A DNA stretch of 64,000 nt from Siphonodentalium dalli (GCA_032622095.1 CP136069.1:42632194-42696193), one strand, 5' to 3'; shown: positions 23,101 to 34,850, numbered from the stretch's first letter. Translations and numbers: made by a program. The notes: generated from the letters alone by a model not told the origin.

Positions 23101-24482
23101 ATCGATAGAGGTAATATCAGAGTGTTCTCCGCATTAATTGCGTTTTATATGCAATGTGAAGAAAACGGTTTTCCTGACAATAGTTTATAAGTTAATCAAT
23201 TTTGATGCTAATGGGCCAGAGTAGCCACATAATATGATACCTGTCAGTTCAGGTTCAACGTTCCGTCCGTTTCCGTAAAAAACGTGGACATAATCCCAAA
23301 AGAGGTGTTCGGCAAAATTCATACTGCATCCCTTAAAATTAATTTGTCGTGCCCCATAAGGTTTTGGGACAACCATAATATAAGATTAAGTTGTCCATTG
23401 ATTAAGTAGCATCTTTAATAACCAAGTGAGTCAAAATTTGCTACCATTTCGGAACAGCCGAGAATAATGTTCGGAATATAAACTTTTTACTAAATTTGGT
23501 TGCCATTTTGCATGTAATCTTGAGTAATATTGTCTAAAACACCACACTATGTCATATTTAAGGTATATAAAAATAAAAAGAACCTTTGATACTAAAGATA
23601 GTGATTTTTTGCCGAGTTTGATGCTGTTTGTGATAGAAAAATCCCATAATTCTGGTGATTTCGGAATGGTAAATAGTAAAAATTAATCAAGGTGCATAAG
23701 AAATGTTGGTATTCAATGTATATAATACGGAATAGCCATTTGTGTACATCACCATAACTTGTAAGCGGTTGCATGGCACGTTGGGATAATAATTAACATT
23801 TTTCCATATTTTGGCGGCCATTTTGACAGCCATTTTGAGCCAAAGTGACAATTTTGGTACCATTCAGTTCGAATATCAATATGATATAGAATGGATCACT
23901 TACATTGCACAGTTCTTCCCACTTCTTGGTGAAATGTGACCAGAATCACAAAGGGGATCTTTTGTAAAATGTTATACCGCGTTTTGTAAAATCGAATTTT
24001 TGAGTGATCGGAAGGGTGTGGACCCCCACGAATAGCATATTTCATTGTTCCAATGGTTAGTTAACATGCTATATACAAAATAGAGTCACAATTCTCAACC
24101 AGTTCAAGACCTCAGAAACTTATCTTAAAAGTATTAGTAAAAACGTATGAATTCCACTTCCGGTCGCCATTTTGGCGGCCATCTTAGACGGGAAGTTTCA
24201 ATTTTGGCACATAAAGATGGCGTTATGTCATAGCTTCACAAAAATGTATACAAGTGTATACATATGACAAGATGTTCTCACTATAATTGCATCGAGCTGA
24301 CTTATAGGAAAATGGCAGCCATCTTGGACGCCATCTTGAATTACAAAAATTGCTCAAAGCGGATTTTAGCGGATTTTGGATATGTTATAGAGGACAGCTT
24401 CCTCTTCAAAATGATATAAAAACCAGCTTAGTCCAAATTTGTTCTAGGTTGACCCTAAAATTTTAGTTTATCGACCAGACTA
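20166..24482. mobile_element. Long-TIR element, TTA duplication, minisatellite core
   Basis: Inserted in the RT codons just after LPYGL. Ends are TAGTCTGGTCGATAAA and TTTATCGACCAGACTA, with TTA at 20163-20165 and 24483-24485. Removing the element and one TTA restores an in-frame RT junction. Arms are very long, about 20166-21470 and 23185-24482, imperfectly complementary throughout, with repeated AAGATGGC and AAAATGGC(C/G)(G/A)CC words. The centre is a minisatellite. No transposase is present. A 3-bp TWA duplication fits PIF/Harbinger, and EnSpm also makes 3-bp duplications; I cannot decide. Confidence 0.88.
21480..23070. repeat. Minisatellite, about 42-45 bp unit
   Basis: About 35 degenerate copies of a unit like GTGTATATGTATACATGGAG followed by TGACTGTATGGTCATGGGTGA. 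It fills the loop between the two arms of the element at 20166-24482. The frames at 21787-22224 and 22582-22848 minus are translations of it. Confidence 0.9.
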
Positions 24483-24485
24483 TTA

Positions 24486-25180
24486 GTCCATATGGAAGTC
24501 TGTTGAATCGATAGCTCCCAAATTCAGTGTTGAATGTTGTGAATAGCGAACTTGCATGGTTGAGTTTCAATTGCCAAAACGACGCACGGGCATCCAGGAG
24601 TGCATACACTTTTGAATTCGTCAATTTCGCGGCCATTTCTTCGCCTGTCGGAATTTTATAATGGTCACTCTGTATGTATTTGTTCAAGTTACGTGGATCA
24701 AGACATATTCGCAAGTCTTTCGAGGGTTTTTCTACAATCACCATAGAATTTATCCAGTCAGTTGGATCATCAACTTTCGATATCACGCCCTCATTCTCCA
24801 TCCGCGCCAACGCATCTTTCGCGCGATCATGTAATGCAAACGGAATTCGCCTTGGTGGGTTTTGCACAAGAATTGCATTCGGTTTCATTGTTATGTTGTA
24901 TTCTGCTTCACGTAACCCATCTAAATGAGTTTCAAACACGTCTTCGTATTCACCATATAGTGAATTTTCCCCGGAATTGACCAAGGATTCATTTTTCATG
25001 GATGAATTTTCTACAGCGCACAGTTTTTTAATCAGCTTTAGTTTGTCACATGCTTCGAGGCCTAAGATTGACATGTTGTCTTCATTTACAACGACAAACG
25101 TGATGATGTTGTTTGACGTAGTACCAATGTTTATCGGTAGTCTGCATTCGCCAACAACGTTGATTCGCTGATTGTTGTAT
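24486..25180 (-). pseudogene. Gypsy protease-RT linker and RT 5' half
   Basis: Minus-strand frame with MSILGLEACDKL (typical of the gypsy protease-RT linker), YNITMKPNA near 24900, and then RT: DRAKDALARMENEGVISKV, MVIVEKPSKDLRICLDPRNL, and the first catalytic Asp in YALLDARASFWQLKL near 24590. It ends at NRLPYGL, where the TTA-flanked element is inserted. The 5' side meets the element at 25191-29235. RT reads into the second half at 20162. Confidence 0.9.
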
Positions 25181-25190
25181 TACTAGAGTA

Positions 25191-28100
25191 GCTCATGGTG
25201 GTTTTGTATGCACTTGTATGTCCAGAGCAAAACTCTTCATGAATCCACTAATTGAAGGTACACAAACAATATTTGGTTGGTAACACATTTCCCATTGACG
25301 GCGAAATGGGTCAAATGGCCACGCCCATTTTTGCGCGAAGTACTACCACCCGTCGTGACTATATCTCCAGAACCGTTGGACATAGGGGGTCGTGTGACCA
25401 CTCAAAATGTGCGGAATGGCCACATTATGGGGGCCAGTAATACATTTTCATATCCAAAAGTCAATGGTTTTTAAGATAATTGCCAAAAACCAAAAAAAAA
25501 TCCATTTTTGAGGGTCTGAACCCCAATTTTGGGATTCAGCACATTTATCTCAAAGTTGAGCCCCCAATTAGAATTTTATTGACCTATATCCATCGGTGCC
25601 ACATACAGGTATCATTTCTGATATTTTCTGTACCATTATCGAATGGGATTGACCTTCAGGGAGCTCTTGACCCTGAAAATAAGGTGTTTGGATGGAATAT
25701 ATTGGTCGTAGAATGAAAAACAGACATTTTCCCAATAACAAAGATGTTGAGGAAATCATCAATTACAGGGTATTTGATCAGTAACCTAAAACTCCTACAA
25801 AAAGGTTACCTGGTGATATAATTTGAATGTAGTTCATCTTTTATTATCTAGATTTCATGGCCTTTGATGTGAGATGGTTGCCAAAATGGTTATAAATGGA
25901 ATGACATATACATGTATCACATTAGCAATATACATGTAAATGAGTTCAATGTGTTATTTTCTTTAAACTTATGGGAGAACAGGGTGTTTTTATGGTATTC
26001 TAATGTTGAATTGAATTATACTCAGCTCACAAGCAGGTTTAGTGATGTTGAGTTACTACAATTTGATCAATCAGTATGATTATAGTCGAGCAGGTTGCGT
26101 CTTTATCAGTCCCACATCAATTTTGATTGGCTGCATCACCATTTTGTATAAAGGTTCTACAATTTCCCTAACACGTACATTATTTTAGAACAAATAATGG
26201 CTAGTCTGGCATGATCGCCTATATTTATATCCTGATATATGTATATGTACACGTAGATGTATATTTGCCCTAAATTGTTTCTGGTTCAAATTTGGGAGTT
26301 TGTAAGAAAATAAGTTATAAGAAAGATGCAGTTGCAGTAATATTAAAATATATTGTCCTGTTCAAAACTAACAAATACATGTCTATTGATTATTGGTGTG
26401 ATATCCAGTAATAAAGACTAAAATAATCCTTCAGATTATTTTATAAGGGCTTTAGTCCAGTTATAATAAATCCACACATTAAAAATATAGGGCTTCCATA
26501 CATACAGAATATTTTCCAACTTGACAATCGTTCCTTGTGTTCAACTGAGTGAGTTCATGTGAGGTTCATGGAAATTTATTTGGCAAGCTTGATTCTAAAG
26601 TGTCTAGCTTTATGGACTTGAAATTCCGAATGCAATCCTGTTGCGTTGTGAGCTCAGAGTGAGTTAGAAGAAAAATACAAGCATCAGTTGATATGCAGAT
26701 ATAAATACATACAAATCTACATTCTGCAGGTAGCCATGCATGCTATGCAATCCTCCCTCATGTTTCAACTTATCAAGGAAAAATTATCACATTACCAATG
26801 ACTATGATAGTCAGATGTTTTTGTAGATTTTGTAGATTTGTGGATGTTGTAGATTTTGTAGATTTGTGGATGTTGTAATGCAATATAGATCTCAATTATA
26901 GTTGCACAAATTAATTTTTCATTTCGTCCCTTTAAATTGACTTTTATTTTTTATGTATGTATATGTGCCACTCCAAAAATGTCAGTAAAAGTACTGTAAA
27001 CCGTTCGGTTTGATGTTATAGGCACAGGAGATATATATACTTTACATGTCAAATATTGTGAACTCTGCAGGTACGTGTATGTGTGTCAGTCGCCTTATGT
27101 GTGTGATGTACATGCAGTAACTACATGTATAATATAGTGAAATTTATGGTCTGCACTCTGCAGTATTTCAAAAACATGCTATGGGCATGCCTACATATAC
27201 ATGTATATGTACACTGATTCTAACACAATGATTGTCAGGTTATAATCTATGTTTGAGGAAAGTTACTATGTATTTTTCATTTGTGTTGCATTTGTCAATA
27301 TTAATGGGTCCCAGGAGCCCAGATGTTACTAGTGCAGAGCCCATTTAATTTTCATGAGACTGGTGGACTTCATGTCTATACTCCTAAATAAACATGACTC
27401 CGAGTCTTATCAGACCAAGACGGTATTGTGTAGGTTTTACTAGAATTATATTTAGAAAAGACTCAACCATTATTTTTCCATTACCCTATATATCACAATA
27501 TATTCATTTGGCAGTATTCATCCCAAGTTTAGTGGTGATACTAATAAATTTGGTATGATAGTCAGGTAGAGCAAAGCGATCTGAACAAATCAAGGATAAG
27601 CCACTATGTGTAGTGTACATTAAAAAACATGTATGTTGTGAAATATTTTAATAATGGGTGCTGGTTTTTACAAACTGGCCATAATTGAGATGACTATTCC
27701 TGTTGTTTACCAAACATCAGGGTACACATTAAATATTTTGAAGTATATATGTTCTTGAATGTTTCATACAGACACTGACTTTTGCACAAATTGCTCGGAT
27801 TATCCAAACAATGCAAAAAGAACAAACTTTAGGTAAAATGATGGTACTATTTCTTAACAGAATCGCCTTGACCTACAAACATCGATCATAGCAATCCAGC
27901 AGTACCCATCAGCAAAATATAAAATTAGCAGGACCACTTAACCTGGGGTGGTATTGAAAATGAAAATATCTTTAACATGGTAAGTTATGAGGGCTATTAG
28001 CTATTATGAAGAATTATGTTAGTGAAATTATACACCCTCATCTTCTCCGTCCAACCTGAAACTATCATGGCAAATGAAAACTAATGTGGGACCGACAAAG

Positions 28101-29235
28101 GCTCATTCTACTATTGATTGAATAGTGATGATTCCATCATTTCCTAAAACTTTTTGTGAGATGAGGTGTCCTTTTGGAAGAATTGATTACTTCTAAAATA
28201 TATACTGGTATATATGGTCATCTCTCATCTGATTACAACATGTTTTTACTATGCCCAGATGCAATACCCATTTTAAGATCGCAACATGTGGCTGCTGCAT
28301 GAAGCAAACAGCTGGTCATTCCATTTAGTAAAAGTGTTTAGCATTTTTCATAGCTTGGTCACTTAAATCAGATCGTCTGTTAAATGTTGATAACAAATTT
28401 TGAAAACCTGTTTTGTTCAATCTGTACATTTCTGTTGATTAGAGCACAATTGTTACCTGATTTTTGGTAAAGCACACCAGTTTCCAAGGCATGTTCAGTC
28501 GGGAAGAGCTCATGTTGTGTGTCGGGGTCAACACATCCTCAGCAGCAATTTCTAGCTAATCCCATTGTGTGTGGTCAATTGTGCTCTTAAGTTGATCAGA
28601 GAATGTGGATAGTTCTTTTTAAAAGTGTCCTTGTGGTATTGTATACTTGAGGTGCATTACATGCTGAAATCGGTTTTTGGCAATTATTTTAAAAAACATT
28701 GACTTTTGGATATGAAAATGTATTACTGACCCCCCATAATGTGGATTTTCAGGGTCAAAAGCTCCTTGAAGGTCAATCCCATCCGATAATGGTACAGAAA
28801 TTATACCTATATGTGGCACCGATGGATATAGATAAATAAAATTCTAATTGGGGGCTCAGCTTTGAGATAAAAGTGCTGAACCCCAAAATTGGGGTTCAGG
28901 CCCTCAAAAATGTTTTTTGTTTTTGTTTTTTGGCAATTATCTTAAAAACCATTGACTTTTGGATATGAAAATGTATTACTGACCCCCCCCCCCCCCCATA
29001 ATGTGGCCATTCCGCACATTTTGAGTGGTCACACGACCCCCTATGTCCAACGGTTCTGGAGATATAGTCACGACGGGTGGTAGTACTTCGCGCAAAAAGG
29101 GGCGTGGCCATTTGACACATTTCGCCGTCAATGGGAAATGTGTTACCAACCAAATATTGTTTGTGTACCTTCAATTAGTGGATTCATGAAGAGTTTTGCT
29201 CTGGACATACAAGTGCATACAAAACCACCATGAGC
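25191..29235. mobile_element. TIR element, about 490-bp arms
   Basis: Arms 25191 to about 25680 and about 28745-29235 are reverse complements (GCTCATGGTGGTTTTGTATG start). The flanking duplication TACTAGAGTA is at 25181-25190 and 29236-29245. Because that 10-mer is partly self-complementary, the true duplication could be 8 bp (ACTAGAGT). The right arm holds an extra copy of TTGGCAATTAT...ACATTGACTTTTGG near 28673-28740. The 3-kb interior (25680-28745) shows no frame above 60 codons and no transposase, so it is non-autonomous. The arms contribute chance continuations to gypsy frames, such as the last 32 codons of 29143-29847. Confidence 0.87.
26815..26880. repeat. Short tandem TTGTAGATTTTGTAGATTTG
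   Basis: Two to three copies of a TTTGTAGATTTGTGGATG-type unit in the interior of the element at 25191-29235. Confidence 0.7.
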
Positions 29236-29245
29236 TACTAGAGTA

Positions 29246-30280
29246 TATGCTGTTAACGTTTTCGCACATTTTGACAATGGTTTCTGAGTTATTAGTTTAT
29301 AGTCTTTGAAGTTGAGAACGTTTACTTGAGCACCCGTGTCTAATTTGAATTTAATTGGAATGTTCCTTACTCCGACACGTGTGTCAACAACCCAATTGCG
29401 TCCATTTTCCATGTGATTGTCAATGCTTCCAACATAGAATGTTTCCTCGGCATTTTCGATCGGTGCACTTTCAACATAATGCACTTTCTTGCTTCGGCAA
29501 ACGGACCGGAAGTGGTTAACCTTGTTGCAGAGGTCACATGTCTTTCCATATGCCGGACATTGGTTTTTAGCGTGCGACAGCCCACACCACTTGCAGTTAC
29601 GAATTTCTGAAGATTTTCCATTACTTACAGTTTTTCGTTTAGTCCATTTATCGTTAGAATTATGTCCCTTTGATAGAAAATCACGTCTCTTGTCATTTTT
29701 CACAGAATGTACTTCTCCCGGTACACTAGCACTTGCTGCTGATATCTTATTTAACTGTTCATGAACACTTTCGTGTGCCCTGCAAATGTTCTTCACTTTG
29801 TCTAGAGTGATATCTGCTTCACGCAACAGTTTTTCTTTAACCTGCAAGCTGCTAATTCCGACGACAATTTGTCACAGATATTCTCCTCCATCGATGCACC
29901 AAATTCACACTTTTGTGATTGTGTCTGTAATTCCATGAGGAAAGTTTCGAACTGTCTGCCGTCTTGCTTCAATGATCTGAATATGTGTCTTTCAAATGTC
30001 TTATTGCCTTTCCCAATAAAGTGATCATTGAACTTTTTGAACAGTTCCGCAAACGTCGTAGTGTCCACAATGCCGTCAAATGTGTTAAATATAGTCCTCC
30101 CTTCGTCACCAATTAGATGCAGGAGTAGAGCTTTTTTTAACAGCATCGCTCTTCTTATCAGCCCCTGATGCAGTCAAATACAAGTCAAAGCATTGTTTGA
30201 AGCGTGCCCAATTTTCAACATTGGAGCCGTCTGCGACAATTAGAGGCTTAGGTGGCGGAAGTCATTTCGGCCAATTTGGC
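29246..30280 (-). pseudogene. Gypsy gag with zinc knuckles, and protease start
   Basis: Gag packages the element RNA. On the minus strand from about 30260: NVENWARFKQCFDLYL capsid-type start, then KKALLLHLIGDEGRTIF, FKKFNDHFIG and FETFLMELQ. There is a shift in an A run near 30138 and another near 29870. The next frame (from 29847) has READITLDK, then two nucleocapsid knuckles: CKWCGLSHAKNQC (CX2CX3HX4C) and CDLCNKVNHFRSVC (CX2CX4HX4C). The retropepsin box FKLDTGAQVNVLN follows near 29350-29310. The true N-terminus is unclear. The frame is cut by the element at 25191-29235. Confidence 0.88.
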
Positions 30281-32220
30281 CAGTTACTTCATGTGACTTT
30301 TTCATCTGACGTGTGTGTCGGATAATTGATCTGGAGGATTTATGTAAATGTTAGCCCAAACTACATTTCCAAGTAACGATGGTTTTGTTGTTTATTTTGA
30401 GGAATAATACCGCGTCAGATGAATTCAGCCCAAATATGTTAACAGTTGTCGTGTCAAACATTCGGCAGTAGGTTAGCGTTATTTAGTATTTGTGGATGTC
30501 CTTTAACATGGGGAAAATAGACTACTGCGCTTGAACGAGCATGTGAATTTGTCGTTTTTAATGTACAACAACTTGATAATCAATAACAGAGGCATTCTCT
30601 GTCAAATATGGTCGCTCTATTTACGGTATTAATTGCGGAACTTTCTAAAGTAAACTACGCGTAAACGGATACATACGGTAAATTCTAGAATGTGCCGGAA
30701 TCGGCCTAATCGCCCCAGGGCCAACTCGCCCAGTCGACGTGTGTCAATTCGGTACCTACTATAACATGTACCCGAGTCCGATACGGAATAAAAGATGTAT
30801 ACGGGTGTTATATAGCGTTTGGTCCGTTGTTTCTCAATGAATATTATTGAAATTTGGTGTATATGTCCGGGCTGGGACATGGAATACAACAACGTTTGAA
30901 TTGTTTTTAAATTTACAAATTTGTTGATTTTATTCAATTTGTTTTCGTTCTGAAAACACACTATAAAGTGTATATAATATAATAACGAACACGAGACATA
31001 CATAATTTATAAACTGTTAACAAAAGATATCAAATTCAATACATGACAAAGATGACTCAGTGGAGTTTATAAAGTGAACATAAAAACATTGAGGTAAGCA
31101 TCTTTTTAAGGAATGCAACTTTATTTAATGATAATAAACACATAAATTAAAATAACAAACATGAGACATACATGATTTATAAACTGTTAACAAAAGATAT
31201 CAAACTCAATACATGACAAAGATGACTCAGTGAAGTTTATAAAGTGAACATAAAAATATTAAGGTAAGAATCTTTTTAAGCATTACTAAACCGTTTAGCA
31301 CAGACCACAGTCCACTTCACTCATCCGATCATCACCAAACTTCATATTTATCTTGATATTGATCTATCAGATGAGAGCTATCAAATATTTTTTTAATTTC
31401 ATAGGAAAAAATGGTCGCCAGCGGCCATATTGCATTTACGTTATATTTTATCGCGTCATGTCGATATCTAGTATTACTTAGAAATTTCACCTTTCCAGAT
31501 TCATAATTGCTCCATTGACTGTAACAGATGAAATTATTCCCCTCTTCGGATAGAGTGTCACTGAAACTTTATTTTGTCAGACTGTCTGTATAATCACTGA
31601 TTATATATGGCAATAATCTGTAATAAGATGTAGCACTATTTTATTTTATATTTACATGCAGTGCTGTTTTTATACATCAATTCTAATCCCCCTAGATCAT
31701 CATGTGATCGATCATACATCGCGCGAGGACCTGGTTGAATTAAGGGGGGTTTTATGGATCACTTCTGTCCTCAAGCTAGATTATACTTATGACATTTAAT
31801 GGCATGTTTCTAACGTGGAGGGTTAGATATGCTTGAGAAACCACCACTCTTTAATTCACACCAAGTTCTCAGCTGTCATGTTCGGATATTAGAACCCATA
31901 GCCATGATATATGGTTTATTTTGTGTATACTAGTAATATAGTTATTTTCAGTACCTTTATATACCAGTACTGTGTATAACAATGCATATAAATTAATCCA
32001 TGTATACATGTATATTGATTCAACGGATTCAGTGGTTTTGTCCATCAGTCTATCAAATTTGCGGGGAAAACATGGCCACAAGCAGTACACCCTGCTAAAT
32101 TTCGAATTTGAATCAATTGGCGCACCCTGCAGCCAGCTTTTATTGGAGAACTTTTTCTTATGTGGATATTTTGGGTCACCGCTAGATGTGAGCCATATTT
32201 TGTTCTCAAACTGTCCTTGT
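30281..32220 (-). other. Gypsy 5' leader, mostly non-coding
   Basis: About 1.9 kb between the PBS and gag. It contains a tandem duplication (30978-31290) and no convincing protein. The minus-strand frames 30629-31003 and 31869-32225 lack any motif I know. The second begins inside the PBS and is most likely fortuitous. Confidence 0.55.
30978..31290. repeat. Tandem duplication, about 170 bp
   Basis: Two direct copies (about 30978-31118 and 31148-31290) share GAGACATACAT, ATTTATAAACTGTTAACAAA, AATACATGACAAAGATGACT and AAGTGAACATAAAAA with few differences. Confidence 0.88.
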
Positions 32221-32235
32221 TCCATTCTGACACCA
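32221..32235 (-). other. Primer binding site of gypsy element
   Basis: Read on the minus strand, TGGTGTCAGAATGGA directly follows the end of the 5' LTR (AATCATTACA). A PBS starts TGG because it pairs with the CCA end of a tRNA. This form resembles leucine-tRNA primer sites, but I cannot confirm the tRNA. Confidence 0.8.
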
Positions 32236-32827
32236 TGTAATGATTAGACTTCGTTGGATATAGAATTTAATAAAGCATCAAGCATTTAGATATGAATACA
32301 GAACAGAGCCACGTGTATATTCTCACGCATCAGGTTATATACAAGAAAACCATAGTCAGAAATGGTAACGCCACCAAGATCATATTATTAGCCATAAATA
32401 TAAATCATAATATAAAATATATTGGTTACATGAAAGGACAGCCTCCGAATTCCGTTAAGACAAGTAATTCTTCAAATTATTACAATGAACTACGGCTTAT
32501 AAATTACTGCAGGTTTCTCATTCGCCACACCAGAATGCTTCTAAATGCGGATCAAAGCTAAGAGTGCATGGCACAGCCATTGTTCATAGACATTTTACAG
32601 ATAGCGAGAATGATGCATGCTGGGAACGAAAGTATCCACAGCAAAGCCATGTGCTTACGGAGGCATGCGTTTATTATAGGGGATTTATGGTGGGCCTATA
32701 AAACTAATTATAACTTTGTTATCTGTCATAGTTTATGCGTGAAATTTTAAACATATATACCATGGACATATACCCCTTCCAGAATGTTGAAAAACATTTT
32801 CAGTTGCTCATCGTATTTTTATAGACG

Positions 32828-33585
32828 AAATAGTCCGAAATTTCAGAAAATTGCGCTAACTGCTCAATGTTTTAATGTGTTACAAAACGTCTGATAAAAA
32901 TAGTTCTATCGGGAATATTCACACCATTTTTTTTCAGAGAACATAGAGTAAACATAGTCCTATCGGGATATCGTAAAGGAGATTAATTAAAACCCTCAGA
33001 CTGCCGAGACTGACGACATTAAATTCGCTTTTTCGTGTCCCACGGAAATGAAACTTGTCTGTCCATTGATCACGTTATTTATTTGACATAGTTTTTTTTC
33101 CTGTTGTATTTGAACACTTGTTGCACGTGCAGGCTGCACGATCATAATAACTTCAACCGATAAGCGCCGACTGATACCCGCGCAACAGTTTGTCTCAAAT
33201 AAATTGTTATCAAAACGCAGGTTTATGGGCGCGGACATAAGCCGATTAAGTGTAATGTAATTTATCCATGAACTTGACTGAAAAATTGTGATTCTATCAC
33301 CATTAGCCACGAAAATGGGACCTCTAAACAGGCAAGTTTGATTTTCGGGGGACACGAACAAGCGAATTTATTGTCGGCAGTTTCGGCAGTCTGAGGGTTA
33401 ATTAATCCCGAATTAAACGGAACTACTTTACGATAGTCCGATAGGACTATGTTTACTCTATGCATGTTCTCTGAAAAAATAGTGTGAATATTCCAGATAG
33501 AACTCTTTTTATCAGACGTTGTGTAACACCTTAAAACATTGAGCAGTTATAGCGCAAACCGAAATGTGTTGTCTTGCAAGATATC
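32828..33585. mobile_element. Inverted-repeat element in 5' LTR
   Basis: Arms 32828-32986 and 33406-33585 are complementary: CTCAATGTTTTAA, ACGTCTGATAAAAA, TTCTCTGAAAAAA and AACATAGTCCTATCGG read in order on one side and inverted on the other. A TTAA MITE is inserted at the centre. No duplication could be fixed at the outer ends. Confidence 0.75.
32987..33405. mobile_element. TTAA MITE, CCCTCAGACTGCCGA ends
   Basis: TTAATTAA on the left (32983-32990) and right (33398-33405) flank inverted ends CCCTCAGACTGCCGA and TCGGCAGTCTGAGGG. The 121-codon minus-strand frame at 32996-33361 lies wholly inside, spans both inverted ends and has no known motif. Confidence 0.8.
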
Positions 33586-33959
33586 CCACCGCTTTAGCTA
33601 AATTTACCTTCCTACAATATCCATAAAGAGGATCATATATTATATACCCACGGTTTTAATTATAGAATATAAAATATATTGGTTTCGCGAATGACCAACT
33701 CAGAATTCCGTTAAAATAACAATAACAACCAGCACCTATAATGAACCGTTTTACTGGACTTGGCCTACTGGTCGCGTAGTTCCGACTTTTGAATAAACGG
33801 AATTTCCAACTCTATAAATAAAAGCCCCACAAGAATTCTGTCCACCACGCAATATCAAAATCTCAGCAGCTAGATACACCACAGGTGGCGTAATAAGCGG
33901 AATGGTCCATTGTCTACGTGGGTGCTATATTGGCTCTAAGCATTAAATGTTACACCATC

Positions 33960-34850
33960 CACAGTTTAGAAAAATCTCTGAGAACTTGTGTCAAGCACAT
34001 GCATGGACTACCAACTCGCTCGCGGACTAATGTTAATTGCTTTGGGCTTGGTTGGCGTAATGCCTATTCAGAAATAAATTCATGCCATAAAGTTAAATTT
34101 CTCGGAAATCTCATCCACCTTCCACGCAAACATCAGACTACACTGAAAATATTCTTGGTGAAAGTGTACCAACGTATTCTTTATGGCGTATTGTCACAGG
34201 ATTCGCTAATGAAGTTCTTGTGATTCTTGAAAAGAATCAACTTTTACATTAATTTCCTCACAGACTTTCTGGACACAGGTATATTCCCTGGCATAAACCA
34301 ATGGAAACTCATCGTGAACACCACAATTCGTGAAAGTTATAGGCGGGAATGGTCTCTATCTATCGACATGCAGCGAGCAGTGCCTTCAATTCTTCTCTAA
34401 ATGTCACTGCGATCCTCTCAAAATCTGGAACCTCTGGTACCTGCTTGGTGCTAACCGCCATCCATTTACTGTACTCAGACATATGGCCCTACTATTGAAT
34501 AAATCCACATATCCCAATAATATTCTTTGCAAAATGTGTGGAACCATATACAGCAATGAGATGATTAACGCATTCAACTGTTCTTCGTTTGTTGTGACCA
34601 GCATGCGCAACCATCTTTGGGATGTGATATTTGATCGTCACGGCGTAAACACATTCATATCACTTTATTCACTGCCCATAGAAAATCTCTTGTCGATCGC
34701 TCTTGGGAGCACCACACACCCAGTATATCACAGTTCTTCATACGATGGAAATGTACATTGCCTGTTAATAGACATTGCCAGTTTTTTTTTACTAAATGTG
34801 TGCTCTCAATTCAGAGATGGAACTCTGCCACCCTCCTAGAAGCAACATTC
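33960..34850 (+). pseudogene. Old LINE relic, 3' part
   Basis: Continuation of 12215-12821 beyond the gypsy element. HSLEKSLRTCVKHMHGLPTR (33960-34020) aligns with the SLERSHRFCLKKIQGL region of the intact LINE. The later frame 34330-34839 holds a CKMCG...NAFNC zinc-knuckle-like tail with LWDVIFDRHG after it, matching the C-terminal frame of 6060-6641 in layout. Frames are broken near 34220. This is the same LINE lineage as the tandem array, but far more diverged. Confidence 0.82.

Larger units (their letters stand above)
12822..33954 (-). mobile_element. Ty3/gypsy LTR retrotransposon, nested and decayed
   Basis: Full-length element on the minus strand, 21.1 kb including later insertions. 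Ends are TGTTACA (as + strand right end) and TGTAATG (+ strand left end), flanked by CCATC on both sides. From 5' to 3' on the minus strand: 5' LTR 33954-32236, PBS beginning TGG at 32235, leader, gag with two zinc knuckles, protease DTGA, RT, RNase H, integrase, PPT at 15178-15166 and 3' LTR 15165-12822. The order protease-RT-RNase H-integrase is that of Ty3/gypsy (Metaviridae). Frames are broken by several single-base shifts, so it is not active. It split an older LINE and later received at least five insertions. Confidence 0.9.
32236..33954 (-). repeat. 5' LTR of gypsy element, interrupted
   Basis: TG...CA ends matching the 3' LTR at both extremities. Inside is an inverted-repeat insertion (about 32828-33585). 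A short direct duplication flanks it: ATAAAATATATTGGTT occurs near 32413 and near 33662, each followed by a CGAATTCCGTTAA/CAGAATTCCGTTAA box. Without the insertion the LTR would be close to 1 kb. The middle is not shared with the 3' LTR. Confidence 0.8.

Noticed and set aside
31869-32225. 118-codon frame starting in the gypsy PBS
   Set aside because: The start overlaps the tRNA primer site, the leader is not expected to code, and no similarity to gag is visible.
32996-33361. 121-codon minus-strand frame
   Set aside because: Lies exactly within a TTAA MITE and crosses both inverted ends; no motif.
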